Source: Rhodanobacteraceae bacterium
Lineage (GTDB): Bacteria; Pseudomonadota; Gammaproteobacteria; Xanthomonadales; SZUA-5
Assembly (NCBI GenBank): GCA_016717705.1
Contig: JADKFD010000099.1
Span: 1-64,000, forward strand
Reading direction: 5' to 3'
Length of the DNA stretch: 64,000 nucleotides
Position 1 is the stretch's first letter. The number at the start of each line of letters is the position of its first letter. Below the pieces are notes generated by a model, which saw nothing but the letters and a program-made list of their open reading frames with translations, had not been told where the DNA came from and did not search any database. This document shows positions 45,008 through 53,248 of this stretch, piece by piece. The position numbers were made by a program, and so were the translations under genes.

Positions 45008-45592
45008 ATGAATCGCCCGCAGGTCACTCATCTGCTCGATGCCGCTGGCGGCGGCGATGCGGCCGCGCAACGCGAGCTCTTTGAACTGGCCTATGCCGAG
45101 CTCAAGCGCATCGCGCGCGGGGCGCTGCATCGCTCTGGCAGCAGTCTGACGGTCAATCCGACCTCGCTGGTGCACGAGGCCTACATGAAGATCGCGCGCG
45201 GCGCGGTCGGTTCGCTGAACGACAGCCAGCATTTCTACAGCCTGTTCGCCCGTGCCATGCGCCAGGTGCTGCTCGACATCAGTCGCCAGGGCGGCACCGT
45301 CAAGCATGGCTCCGGCCAGCTGCGCGCCGAGCTGACCGAGCGCATCGCCGACGAGGCGCGTCCGCTCGACGAGCTGATCGAGATCGACGGCGCACTGCGG
45401 CAGCTGGAAGCGGCCGATCCGGAGCTGGCGCAGATTGTCGAATGGCATTTCTTCGGCGGCCTGAGCTTTGTCGAGATCGCCGCCGCACGTGGCGTTACCG
45501 AGCGCACCGTGCGCCGCCACTGGGAGATGGCGCGCGCCTTCCTGCTCGACGCCCTGCCGGGCCTGGCGACAGGCGCCGGAAGCGCCGATTGA
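45008..45592 (+). CDS. ECF-type sigma factor (Sig-70_X6-like), first gene of a coupled operon
   Basis: 194 residues. Region 2: LFELAYAELKRIARGALHRS, PTSLVHEAYMKIARG and FYSLFARAMRQVLLDISRQG. Region 4: LEAADPELAQIVEWHFFGGL, FVEIAAARGVTERTVRRHWE and MARAFLLDAL. Start ATG 45008 gives the family-like N-terminus MNRPQVTHLLDAA. The stop overlaps the kinase start (TGATG), so the kinase is translationally coupled. In this ECF type, control by the neighbouring Ser/Thr kinase through phosphorylation has been proposed for other bacteria; here it is an inference from order. Confidence 0.9.
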   Translation: MNRPQVTHLLDAAGGGDAAAQRELFELAYAELKRIARGALHRSGSSLTVNPTSLVHEAYMKIARGAVGSLNDSQHFYSLFARAMRQVLLDISRQGGTVKHGSGQLRAELTERIADEARPLDELIEIDGALRQLEAADPELAQIVEWHFFGGLSFVEIAAARGVTERTVRRHWEMARAFLLDALPGLATGAGSAD

Positions 45593-48159
45593 TGGGCGTC
45601 GCGCTCGCCCCGGAACGCTGGCGGCGGCTGCGGCCGTTGCTCGATCGCGCGCTCGATCTGGATGACGCGGCGCGCGCGCATTTCCTGCGCGAGCTGTCGA
45701 CCGAGGACGACGGGCTGCGCGTGGATCTGGAACGCCTGATCGCGCGCCATCAGGCCACCGCGGGCCTGTCCCGGCCTGCCGCGGAACTGGCCAGTCCGGC
45801 GATCGAGGTCACCGATCCGGCTGCGGACTCACCGGCGCCCTTCGTCGGCCGCCGCATCGGTCCGTATTCGCTGACGCGTCTGCTCGGCGCCGGCGGCATG
45901 GGCGCGGTCTACGAGGGCCAGCGCATCGATGGTGGCTTCCGCCAGACCGTGGCGATCAAGCTGGTCAGCGGCATCCATCCCGGATTGAACGCACGCTTCG
46001 AGCGCGAGCGCCAGATCCTCGCCGAACTGCGCCACCCGCACATCGCCCAGCTGCTGGACGGTGGCGAGACGGCCGATGGCATGCCGTACTTTGCCCTCGA
46101 ATACATCGACGGCCGGCCGATCACCGAATACGCCGACGCCATCGCCGCCGATGTCGATGCGCGCCTGCGCCTGCTGATCGAAGTCGCCGAAGCGCTGGCC
46201 TATGCGCATCGGCGCAATGTCATCCATCGCGACATCAAGCCGAGCAACATCCTGGTCAGCGCCGACGGTCACGTCAAACTGCTCGATTTCGGCATCGCCA
46301 AGCTGCTCAAGGGCGATTCCGGGCCGACGCTGACGCAGCAGCGCATGGGCCCGATGACGCCCGAATACGCCGCACCCGAGCAGTTCCACGGCAGCGAGCT
46401 CAGTGCCGCCACCGATGTCTACCAGTTCGGCGTGTTGCTGTTCCGCCTTCTCGCCGGCCGCCTGCCCTATCGCGCCAATGCCGACGATGGACTGGCCTGG
46501 GCGCGCGCCGTGTCGGAACAGGAACCCTTGAGCCTGACCAGCGCACTCAAGGACGCGCGCCGGGCGGCCGGCGCGGCGACACCCTCCGGTGAGGTGACGC
46601 TGCGCCGTTTCGCGTTGCGCCGCGGCGCCGACCTCGATGCGATCGTGCGTCGCTGCCTGGCCAAGGCGCCGGGCGCGCGCTACCCGAGCATGGATGCGCT
46701 GATTGCCGATCTGCAGTCCTATCTGGCGCCGGCACGCGCCCGCCGACCGCCGCGCGCCCTGCTGGCGTGGGCCGGCGTTGGCGCACTGTTGCTGGCCGCC
46801 TATGTCGCCTGGTTCCAGTGGCCGTCACCGCCGACGACGGTCAGCGCCGCAAGCCTGGCATGGACCGATGAGCCGGCCCTGATTGCCTTCGGCCTGCGAC
46901 CGGAAAACCTCTACACCGAGCAGCCGGGTACCGAGGGACTGATCCGCCAGGCGCTGCTGACCGAGGGTCGTGGCGACGCGCCTGCAGCGTTGGCGCTGTT
47001 GGCCAGTGCACACCGCTCGGATCGCAAGAGTCCGGTCCCGGCCCTGCTGAGTTCCTATTGGGTCTCGGGACTTGGACGCCAGGAACAGCTGCAATACTGG
47101 CAAGGCGAGGCGCGACAACGACTGGCCGGCATCGACGATCCCTACCTCGATCTGCTGGTGCAATTCTTCGAGAGCGATGTCGACGGCAGTGTCGAGGACA
47201 GCTTGCGTTATGCCGCGGCCATCCTGGAAGTCCGCCCGGACGCGTGGTTCCTGCGGCTGGCGCGCGCGCACGCGATGAGCCGCCGCAATCTGCGCGAGGC
47301 AGCGGTTCGCGAACTGCAGGCGATCGAGGTCACGCGCCTGGGCCATCGCAAGCTGGTCGATGCGATCGCCGATCGCGGCTCGTTTGGCGATCTGGCTGGC
47401 GCCTGGGCGCAATTCCACAAGCTGGAACGCAGCGCCGACAACCCCGACCACACCGCGCTGCACGCGCGCCTGACCTATTCCTCGGGCAATCTGGTCGGCG
47501 CCCGCGACCTGTACCTGGAGGCGGTGGCGCTGGGGCGCGCGACGGCGCGCTTCGACATTGAAGCGCGTGGCCTGCTGTGGGCCGGCATCTTCACTGGCGC
47601 ACTCGGCGAGTACGAACGCGCCGAGCCCTTGCTGCGCCAGGCGCGCACCCGACTGGGGGAACGCTCGCAATTCCACTACGCCGCAGACGCGGCGCTGGCG
47701 CTGGCGCAACTCGCCGCGCTCCACGGCGACGCCGTCGCGGTGCGGGCAGAGATCGACAGTGCCCGCCAATTGCTGGCAAACATCCGCGATACCGAGCAGG
47801 ACCATCTGCTGGACCTGTTCGATGCCCGTCTGACCGGCACCGCGCCGAGTCTGCCGGAGTCGCTGGACAACCCCGAAGAGGGCGGACTGCTGGAGCTGGT
47901 GCGGGCACGCATCGCGGCCCAGGCTGGCGATCTGGATGGCGCGCGGAAGGCACTGGCGCGCGCACGCAGCGCCGGAGTCGGCGACAGCGCGTTGGTCGAA
48001 GAGGCGGCACTGCTGGCACGCGAGTTGGACGCGCCGAGTTTCACCTTGCGGCCGATCGATCCGCCGTTTGGGCCGTATGCACGCTACTCGGCGCGCTGGG
48101 CGCTGGGTGTCGGCGCCAGTATCGTGCCGCCACCCGTCAAACTGGAGACAGCCCGATGA
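45592..48159 (+). CDS. Membrane Ser/Thr protein kinase (PknB-type) with large C-terminal domain
   Basis: 855 residues. The cytoplasmic kinase domain covers about residues 90-380: Gly loop GAGGMG (99-104), VAIK lysine K123, HRDIKPSN (D214), DFG 232-234 and APE 261-263, so it should be active. One transmembrane helix follows (about 390-410, LAWAGVGALLLAAYVAWFQW). The C-terminal 445 residues are helical and TPR-like, predicted outside the membrane (REAAVRELQAIEV, NLVGARDLYLEAVALGRATA, ALGEYERAEPLLRQART). It overlaps the upstream sigma factor by one base and the downstream sigma factor by four. Confidence 0.92.
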   Translation: MGVALAPERWRRLRPLLDRALDLDDAARAHFLRELSTEDDGLRVDLERLIARHQATAGLSRPAAELASPAIEVTDPAADSPAPFVGRRIGPYSLTRLLGAGGMGAVYEGQRIDGGFRQTVAIKLVSGIHPGLNARFERERQILAELRHPHIAQLLDGGETADGMPYFALEYIDGRPITEYADAIAADVDARLRLLIEVAEALAYAHRRNVIHRDIKPSNILVSADGHVKLLDFGIAKLLKGDSGPTLTQQRMGPMTPEYAAPEQFHGSELSAATDVYQFGVLLFRLLAGRLPYRANADDGLAWARAVSEQEPLSLTSALKDARRAAGAATPSGEVTLRRFALRRGADLDAIVRRCLAKAPGARYPSMDALIADLQSYLAPARARRPPRALLAWAGVGALLLAAYVAWFQWPSPPTTVSAASLAWTDEPALIAFGLRPENLYTEQPGTEGLIRQALLTEGRGDAPAALALLASAHRSDRKSPVPALLSSYWVSGLGRQEQLQYWQGEARQRLAGIDDPYLDLLVQFFESDVDGSVEDSLRYAAAILEVRPDAWFLRLARAHAMSRRNLREAAVRELQAIEVTRLGHRKLVDAIADRGSFGDLAGAWAQFHKLERSADNPDHTALHARLTYSSGNLVGARDLYLEAVALGRATARFDIEARGLLWAGIFTGALGEYERAEPLLRQARTRLGERSQFHYAADAALALAQLAALHGDAVAVRAEIDSARQLLANIRDTEQDHLLDLFDARLTGTAPSLPESLDNPEEGGLLELVRARIAAQAGDLDGARKALARARSAGVGDSALVEEAALLARELDAPSFTLRPIDPPFGPYARYSARWALGVGASIVPPPVKLETAR

Positions 48160-48773
48160 GGGTGGCCAGCGAACACACTGCCGGCGACGACAGCGACCGC
48201 GTCGATCGCGAGCTCGCTTTGCTGCTGGCCCGCCTGCGCCAGCGCGAGGTACGCGCGCTCGACCAGTTGTACGGCTGCACCGTCGATCGCATGTACGCCC
48301 TGGCCTGCAAAGTCGCCGGCGACCCGCGCGACGCCGAGGAAGTGGTGGCCGATGTCTACCAGTATGCGTGGGAGCACGCCGACCAGTTCGATGCCGCGCG
48401 CGGCGGCGTGCTGGCCTGGCTGTCGATGTTGACCTGGAGTCGGGCCGCGGATCGGCGGCGTCGGCGCAAGCCGGAGGTCGATATCGCATCGGTGCATCCA
48501 AAACACGGTGTCGATGCGTATACGAGTTGTGAAGACGATCAAGACACACCGGACATGGAGGCATTCGTCGACGGCCATCGGGTGCGCGTGGCGCTGGGCC
48601 AGATCCGCGCCGACCAGCGGCGACTGATCCTGATGGCCTTTTTCGAAGGCGCCAGCCATGGCGACATCGCCGAGCGCACCGGCATGCCACTGGGAACCGT
48701 CAAATCGCATATCCGCCGCGGCATGGAAAGCCTGCGTGCGCAACTGGAAGGAGCAACTGGTCATGGTCGATAA
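48156..48773 (+). CDS. Second ECF sigma factor (RpoE-like), paired with a cupin anti-sigma
   Basis: 205 residues, different in type from the first sigma factor. Region 2: LDQLYGCTVDRMYALACKVA, DAEEVVADVYQYAW and LAWLSMLTWSRAADRRRRR. Region 4: IRADQRRLILMAFFEGASHG, IAERTGMPLGTVKSHIRRGM. The ATG at 48156 overlaps the kinase stop (ATGA). The next gene, overlapping by eleven bases, encodes a ChrR-like cupin, the usual anti-sigma partner of this sigma type. Confidence 0.9.
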   Translation: MRVASEHTAGDDSDRVDRELALLLARLRQREVRALDQLYGCTVDRMYALACKVAGDPRDAEEVVADVYQYAWEHADQFDAARGGVLAWLSMLTWSRAADRRRRRKPEVDIASVHPKHGVDAYTSCEDDQDTPDMEAFVDGHRVRVALGQIRADQRRLILMAFFEGASHGDIAERTGMPLGTVKSHIRRGMESLRAQLEGATGHGR

Positions 48774-49227
48774 GACCCCGCAAGGCGCCATCGATGCGCA
48801 ATTGGCCGGCGAGCTGGCAACCGGACTGGCGTGCCCGCCGATGTCCGAGGGCCTGCGCGAGCGCCTGCGCGCGCGCGTGCTCGAGCGCGCCAGCGGCATT
48901 CACGTGGTGCGCGCCGACGCCGGCAACTGGACCCGGGTGCTGCCCGGAATCTCGATCAAGCGCCTGCACGCCGACGCGGCGAGTTGCGCCGAAACCAATC
49001 TGTGGCGCCTGGGACCCGGCGCGGTGATCCCGGAACACCAGCATGCCGATGACGAAGAATGCCTGGTGGTCGAAGGATCGATCATCCAGGATGGCATCGA
49101 ATATCACGCTGGCGACTATCTGCACGCGCGCGCCGGCAGCCGCCATGTGCCGCTGATGGCGCCGCGTGGGGCGCTGCTGCTGATCCGTTCGCAGCCGCTC
49201 AGCAGTTATCTCTCCGCGCGTCCGTAG
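48763..49227 (+). CDS. ChrR-like cupin-domain anti-sigma factor
   Basis: 154 residues. A short N-terminal part is followed by a cupin barrel: SIKRLHADAASCAETNLWRL, GAVIPEHQHADDEECLVVEG and GDYLHARAGSRHVPLMAPRG. The cupin HQH...E metal ligands are visible. The N-terminal zinc-binding anti-sigma motif (HxxxCxxC) of Rhodobacter ChrR is not evident, so it may act only as the sensor half. The ATG at 48763 has GGAAGGAG upstream inside the sigma gene. The TAG stop coincides with the first bases of a family A repeat. Confidence 0.82.
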   Translation: MVDKTPQGAIDAQLAGELATGLACPPMSEGLRERLRARVLERASGIHVVRADAGNWTRVLPGISIKRLHADAASCAETNLWRLGPGAVIPEHQHADDEECLVVEGSIIQDGIEYHAGDYLHARAGSRHVPLMAPRGALLLIRSQPLSSYLSARP

Positions 49228-49312
49228 GCCGGTGTACGGCGCAGCCGTTCACCGGCTCGGGCTTGCCGCAAGTACCCGGTGAACGCGCTTGACGCGCGTA
49301 CACCGGGCTACG
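49224..49312. repeat. Family A palindromic repeat, copy 5
   Basis: GTAGGCCGGTGTACGGCGCA at the left; GTACCCGGTGAACGCGC and CGCGTACACCGGGCTAC at the right; near-identical to 6874-6962. Its first TAG is the cupin stop codon. Confidence 0.85.
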
Positions 49313-49326
49313 GTGTCGTTGCTGTC

Positions 49327-49353
49327 GTAGGAGCGCGCTTGCGCGCGATGCTT
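49327..49353. repeat. Family C single unit (GTAGGAGCGCGCTTGCGCGC)
   Basis: One REP-type unit, 15 bases after the family A element. Confidence 0.8.
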
Positions 49354-49454
49354 GCCGATCGCGGGATAAACCCACGGACACGCCTGCATCCAATTTCCGC
49401 ACCGAACGCGTAATGCCGTCATCGGACCGATACCGGATCCGCGGGGGATGACGC

Positions 49455-50375
49455 ATGAGAGTTCTGTCCACGCTGCTGCTGGCGGCGCTGCTGCAAGCTT
49501 GCGCGAGTACGCCGACGCCGCGGCCGAGGCCCGAGCCCGCCAGTTCGCCGCCGCCAGTCGCAGCTCCGACGCCCGGCACGCCAGCGGCGGCGCCCGCGCC
49601 AGTCGCGGCCCCGGCTCCGATGTCTGCACCCGTCGCCAAACCCACGCCGCCGAACCCGCCCGCGGCAGCACCCGTGGCGGCCCCGGCTGCTGCGCCAAAA
49701 CCCGCTGCCGCACCCAAGCCGGCACCGGCATCAGCACCGGCTCCGCCGCCGGCACCAGCACCGACACCGACACCAGCATCAGCACCGGTCGCACCCGCCG
49801 CGATGCAGGCGGTCAACAGCACGCTGAGCGGCCGTATTGAGCTGAGCGCCAGCGGCGGCAACCAGGTCGCCCCCGGGGAGCTCACCGACACCGTGGTCTA
49901 TTTCGTTCCGGAGAATGGGGGCCGCCGCCCGCAGCCTGGCCGCTACACCATGTACACCCAGGGCAAGGCCTTTGATCCGCCGCTGCTGATCGTGCCGATC
50001 GGCAGCAGCGTAGCGTTCCCGAACAACGATCCGATTCGCCACAACGTCTATTCGGCAACGCCCGGCTCGGCCTTTGACCTCGGCTTCTACGGCGAAGGCG
50101 AGAGCCGCGAACATGTGTTCGATCAGCCCGGGCTGGTGGTGGTCAATTGCAATGTGCACCACGTGATGCAGGCGCAGGTGCTGGTGGTGCCGACCGCCTA
50201 TCAGACGCGCGCCGATGCGAGCGGCAAGTTCAAGCTCACCGATCTGCCGGCCGGGCGCGGTGTACTGCACTTCTGGCATCCGCGGGCTGCGCTCAGCAGC
50301 CTGCCGGTATCGGTGCCGACCGGCAGCGCGATCGAGCGCAAGCTGGTCATCAGCAAGCCCCGCGTGGCGCGCTGA
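49455..50375 (+). CDS. Cupredoxin-like lipoprotein with long Ala/Pro linker
   Basis: 306 residues. A signal peptide with lipobox LLQAC (MRVLSTLLLAALLQAC) is followed by about 95 residues almost wholly Ala, Pro and Lys/Thr, a wall-spanning-type linker. The C-terminal half is a plastocyanin-like fold of the kind annotated as methylamine utilisation protein: PIGSSVAFPNNDPIRHNVYS and VVVNCNVHHVMQAQVLVVPT. His of RHN, Cys of VNC, His of VHH and Met of VMQ are placed as type I copper ligands. It heads a same-strand run with a sensor, a DUF3034 barrel and a truncated haemoglobin. Confidence 0.85.
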   Translation: MRVLSTLLLAALLQACASTPTPRPRPEPASSPPPVAAPTPGTPAAAPAPVAAPAPMSAPVAKPTPPNPPAAAPVAAPAAAPKPAAAPKPAPASAPAPPPAPAPTPTPASAPVAPAAMQAVNSTLSGRIELSASGGNQVAPGELTDTVVYFVPENGGRRPQPGRYTMYTQGKAFDPPLLIVPIGSSVAFPNNDPIRHNVYSATPGSAFDLGFYGEGESREHVFDQPGLVVVNCNVHHVMQAQVLVVPTAYQTRADASGKFKLTDLPAGRGVLHFWHPRAALSSLPVSVPTGSAIERKLVISKPRVAR

Positions 50376-50387
50376 GGAGACTTGCCG

Positions 50388-51440
50388 ATGACTCCGATTC
50401 GGTTGCTGGCGCTGGCCGCGGTGGGCGTCGCGCTGGTTTTCGCCAGCGTGCTGATGGTCGATCGCCAGCTCGACGCGCACATCCACGCCGCCCAGGCGCA
50501 GCGCAACCATGCGCTGCTCGGCACCGCCCTGGCGCAGATCGAGCGCACCCGCGGCGATGAGCTGCGGCTGCGCGCCAGCCTGCTCGCCGCCGATGGCGCG
50601 TCGACGGCCTATATCGCTGACGCGCTGCTGGTGGGCGCCACACCGGGGCAAGCGGTGGACAGCGCGTCGATCAGCGATCTGCTGGCGGATCGTCGCGAGC
50701 AACTCGGTCTCGATGCGGTCGGCGTCATCGATCTGGCCGGACGCTGGGTTGCCGGCACGCGGCCATGGTCGGATGGTGGGCCGACACCGCTTTCCCATCC
50801 CTTGTTCGTTGCCGCCCGCGACGGCCAGAAACTCGCGACTGGCCTGGTGCGCGAGGACCAACGCCTGTACCTGGCGACGATCCAGCCGATGGTGCGCGCC
50901 GGCACTGTCGATGCCTACCTCTATGCGGCCAGCACACTCGACGAGCAGTTCCTGCAATCGCTGTCGGCCCTGGTGCCGTTGGAGCTGGCGCTGCTGGCGA
51001 CCAGCGAGCCGACCCGGCTGCTGGCGCAATCGACTGAACACGGCGACGAACACTGGAAGGAGGCCTTCGCCGCGCACGGCACGGGCGGCGTCGGTGCGCC
51101 GGCAAAGCTCGCCTCAGACGGCGACCGGATGACCCGCCTGCCGCTGTTCGGTCAGGCCGATCAGGCGCTGCTGCTCGCTCGGGCACTGCCCACCAGCGGT
51201 CCGCAAGTGTTCGAGTCCGCGCCCTTGCTGCTGCTCGCCGTACTCGGGTCGCTGGCCTGGTTGCTGGCGCTGTATGCCTGGTGGCGCTGGTCACTGCAGC
51301 CGGCGACGCTGGCCTGCGATCTGCTCGAACGCGCCGCGCTCGGCGATTTCAAATTGCGCGCTCCGGGTTGGCCCTCCGGCCTGCGCGGCCGGTTTGCCGC
51401 CGCTTTCGACGCGCTGATGCTGCGGCTTGGATCGCGCTGA
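50388..51440 (+). CDS. Membrane sensor protein (periplasmic domain flanked by two TM helices), no output domain
   Basis: 350 residues. TM1 (about 5-25, LLALAAVGVALVFASVLMVD) is followed by a periplasmic domain of about 245 residues with a single-cache-like pattern (LGLDAVGVIDLAGRWVAGT, LFVAARDGQKLATGLV, LYLATIQPMVRAGTVDAYL). TM2 is at about 278-298 (LLLLAVLGSLAWLLALYAWW), then a short HAMP-like stretch. The reading frame stops there. Related genes in comparable clusters often continue into GGDEF/EAL domains; none is present and none follows out of frame. The ATG at 50388 has GAGGAGA upstream, 12 bases after the cupredoxin stop. Confidence 0.75.
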   Translation: MTPIRLLALAAVGVALVFASVLMVDRQLDAHIHAAQAQRNHALLGTALAQIERTRGDELRLRASLLAADGASTAYIADALLVGATPGQAVDSASISDLLADRREQLGLDAVGVIDLAGRWVAGTRPWSDGGPTPLSHPLFVAARDGQKLATGLVREDQRLYLATIQPMVRAGTVDAYLYAASTLDEQFLQSLSALVPLELALLATSEPTRLLAQSTEHGDEHWKEAFAAHGTGGVGAPAKLASDGDRMTRLPLFGQADQALLLARALPTSGPQVFESAPLLLLAVLGSLAWLLALYAWWRWSLQPATLACDLLERAALGDFKLRAPGWPSGLRGRFAAAFDALMLRLGSR

Positions 51441-51502
51441 ACGCGATCCAAGCCAGGTTGAATGGCCCTTTGTTCAAGATCGAAATCTCTGGAGATCATT
51501 CG

Positions 51503-52387
51503 ATGATTCAGTTGTTTGCGCGCGTTGGCGTGATCGCCGCGCTGTTTGCGGCCGCCGTCCAGGCGACCCCGGTTGCCGCCCAGACGGTCAACAGCACCGG
51601 TGGCCGGCTGCTGCTGACCGGCGGCGTCAGCCAGATCGAAGGTGCCGGCGGTGGCGGACTGACGCCGTGGGCATTGATCGGCGGCTATGGCTCGCGCGAC
51701 CAGATCGGCGCCAACGCCTTCTACACGCGCGTCGACGTCGACGATTACGCGCTGGATACCTATGGCGCGATGGTGGGCCTCTACGATCGCGTCGAACTCA
51801 GCTACGCGCGGCAGAGTTTCGATACCCAGGACGTCGGTGCGGCGCTCGGCCTCGGCCGTGGTTTCGAGTTCGAACAGGACATCTACGGCGCCAAGCTGCG
51901 CCTGATTGGCGATGCCGTGCTCGACCAGGACCGCTGGCTGCCGCAGATCGCGATTGGCGTGCAGCACAAGCGCAATCACCAGGGCGACGTCGTGCGCGCG
52001 GTCGGCGCCAAGGACGACAGCGGCACCGATTTCTATCTGGCGGCGACCAAGATCTACCTCGACCAGAGCCTGCTGCTCAACGCGACGCTGCGCTACACCG
52101 AGGCCAACCAGATCGGCATCCTGGACTTCGGCGGCGACCAGGGTTCGGGCAGCTTCGAGTTCGAGGGCTCGGCGGCGTATCTGCTGACGCGCCAGCTGGC
52201 GCTCGGCGCCGAATTCCGCAGCAAGCCGGACCAGCTGGGCATCGCCGACGAAGACCTGTGGTGGGACATCTTCCTCGCCTGGGCACCCAACCGGCACGTC
52301 TCGGTGACGCTGGCCTATGTCGATCTGGGCAATGTCGTCGTCGCCGACCAGAGCGGCACTTATCTGTCAGTACAGGTCGGCTTCTGA
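51503..52387 (+). CDS. DUF3034 family outer-membrane beta-barrel protein
   Basis: 294 residues. A signal peptide (MIQLFARVGVIAALFAAAVQ, cleavage near VAAQ) is followed by alternating beta strands rich in Tyr, Phe and Gly (GGRLLLTGGVSQIEGAGGGG, LTPWALIGGYGSRDQIGANA, LLLNATLRYTEANQIGILDF). The C-terminus is YLSVQVGF, with the terminal Phe expected for BAM-inserted barrels. Function unknown; pore or structural role inferred. The ATG at 51503 has GGAG upstream. Encoded between the sensor and the periplasmic globin. Confidence 0.87.
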   Translation: MIQLFARVGVIAALFAAAVQATPVAAQTVNSTGGRLLLTGGVSQIEGAGGGGLTPWALIGGYGSRDQIGANAFYTRVDVDDYALDTYGAMVGLYDRVELSYARQSFDTQDVGAALGLGRGFEFEQDIYGAKLRLIGDAVLDQDRWLPQIAIGVQHKRNHQGDVVRAVGAKDDSGTDFYLAATKIYLDQSLLLNATLRYTEANQIGILDFGGDQGSGSFEFEGSAAYLLTRQLALGAEFRSKPDQLGIADEDLWWDIFLAWAPNRHVSVTLAYVDLGNVVVADQSGTYLSVQVGF

Positions 52388-52412
52388 CCCGCGGACGCAG
52401 CTTGCCGTGAAT

Positions 52413-52496
52413 GTAGGTCACGTTGCCCGCGATGCGGGCTACGTGACAGGAGGTCGGCGATGTCACCCAGGCCGAGATCGGCCAACGTGACCGACC
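52413..52496. repeat. Family B palindromic repeat, copy 5
   Basis: GTAGGTCACGTTGCCCGCG at the left, GCGGGCTACGTGACAGG inside, GGCCAACGTGACCGACC at the right. Lies between the barrel and globin genes. Confidence 0.8.
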
Positions 52497-52542
52497 GTCC
52501 ATCGACCGTGGAGATTTTCGCGATGAAGCAGGAGAACTCGCC

Positions 52543-53016
52543 ATGAAACTGAATCGAATCACACTGTTGGCCGCAACATTGCTCGTGCTGAGCCCGCTGA
52601 CGCCGGCCGGCGCCGAAACCAGCGCGCCGATCCCCAACCCGGCCCCCGCGCACCCGGAATTGCGACCGGTGCTCGATGAATTCGGTGGCCATGAGGGCCT
52701 GAAGGCGCTGATGGACGACTTCATGGTCATCCTGCTCGACGACCCGCGCATGCGCCCGTTCTTCGAGCAGGTCGACCAGCAACGGGTCAAGGACAAGCTC
52801 GCCGAACAGTTCTGCGTGATCCTCGGCGGCGACTGCAGCTACACCGGCATGGACATGGTCGAAGCCCACGCCGGCATGGAAGTGCGCCACGCCGACTTCA
52901 ACATCCTGGTCGAAGACCTGCAGATCGCGATGGACGGCCGCGACATCCCGACCCGCGCGCAGAACAAGCTGCTGGCAAAGTTGGCGCCGATGCATCGGGA
53001 GGTGATCAATCGGTGA
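52543..53016 (+). CDS. Exported group 1 truncated haemoglobin
   Basis: 157 residues. The signal peptide MKLNRITLLAATLLVLSPLT is followed by a 2-on-2 globin: LDEFGGHEGLKALMDDFMVI, DPRMRPFFEQVDQQRVKDKL, AEQFCVILGGDCSYTG and AHAGMEVRHADFNILVEDLQ. The His of AHAG is in the proximal-ligand position. Export to the periplasm is unusual for globins, but it recurs in clusters with DUF3034 and cupredoxin-like proteins. It could bind O2 or NO outside the inner membrane. The ATG at 52543 follows GGAGAACTCGCC. Confidence 0.9.
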   Translation: MKLNRITLLAATLLVLSPLTPAGAETSAPIPNPAPAHPELRPVLDEFGGHEGLKALMDDFMVILLDDPRMRPFFEQVDQQRVKDKLAEQFCVILGGDCSYTGMDMVEAHAGMEVRHADFNILVEDLQIAMDGRDIPTRAQNKLLAKLAPMHREVINR

Positions 53017-53248
53017 AGCAGCAACTGGCAACTTGCAACTAGCAAATGGCGATTAGGGCGCAGTTGCGTGGCTTGAGGTAGCGCGGCTCCGGCGCGCGCG
53101 CGGTGCGGTTGTGCGATTGGCTTGATCGCGCCAGCGGCCGCGTCGGTGAAGCGCCGGGCGCCTCGCGCAACCGCCTTCCCGCACATGCGAGTTTGGTCGA
53201 CGCGAGGACCCGGCCTACGTTAAGGCGCGGCCTGTGCCCCAATCGCTA

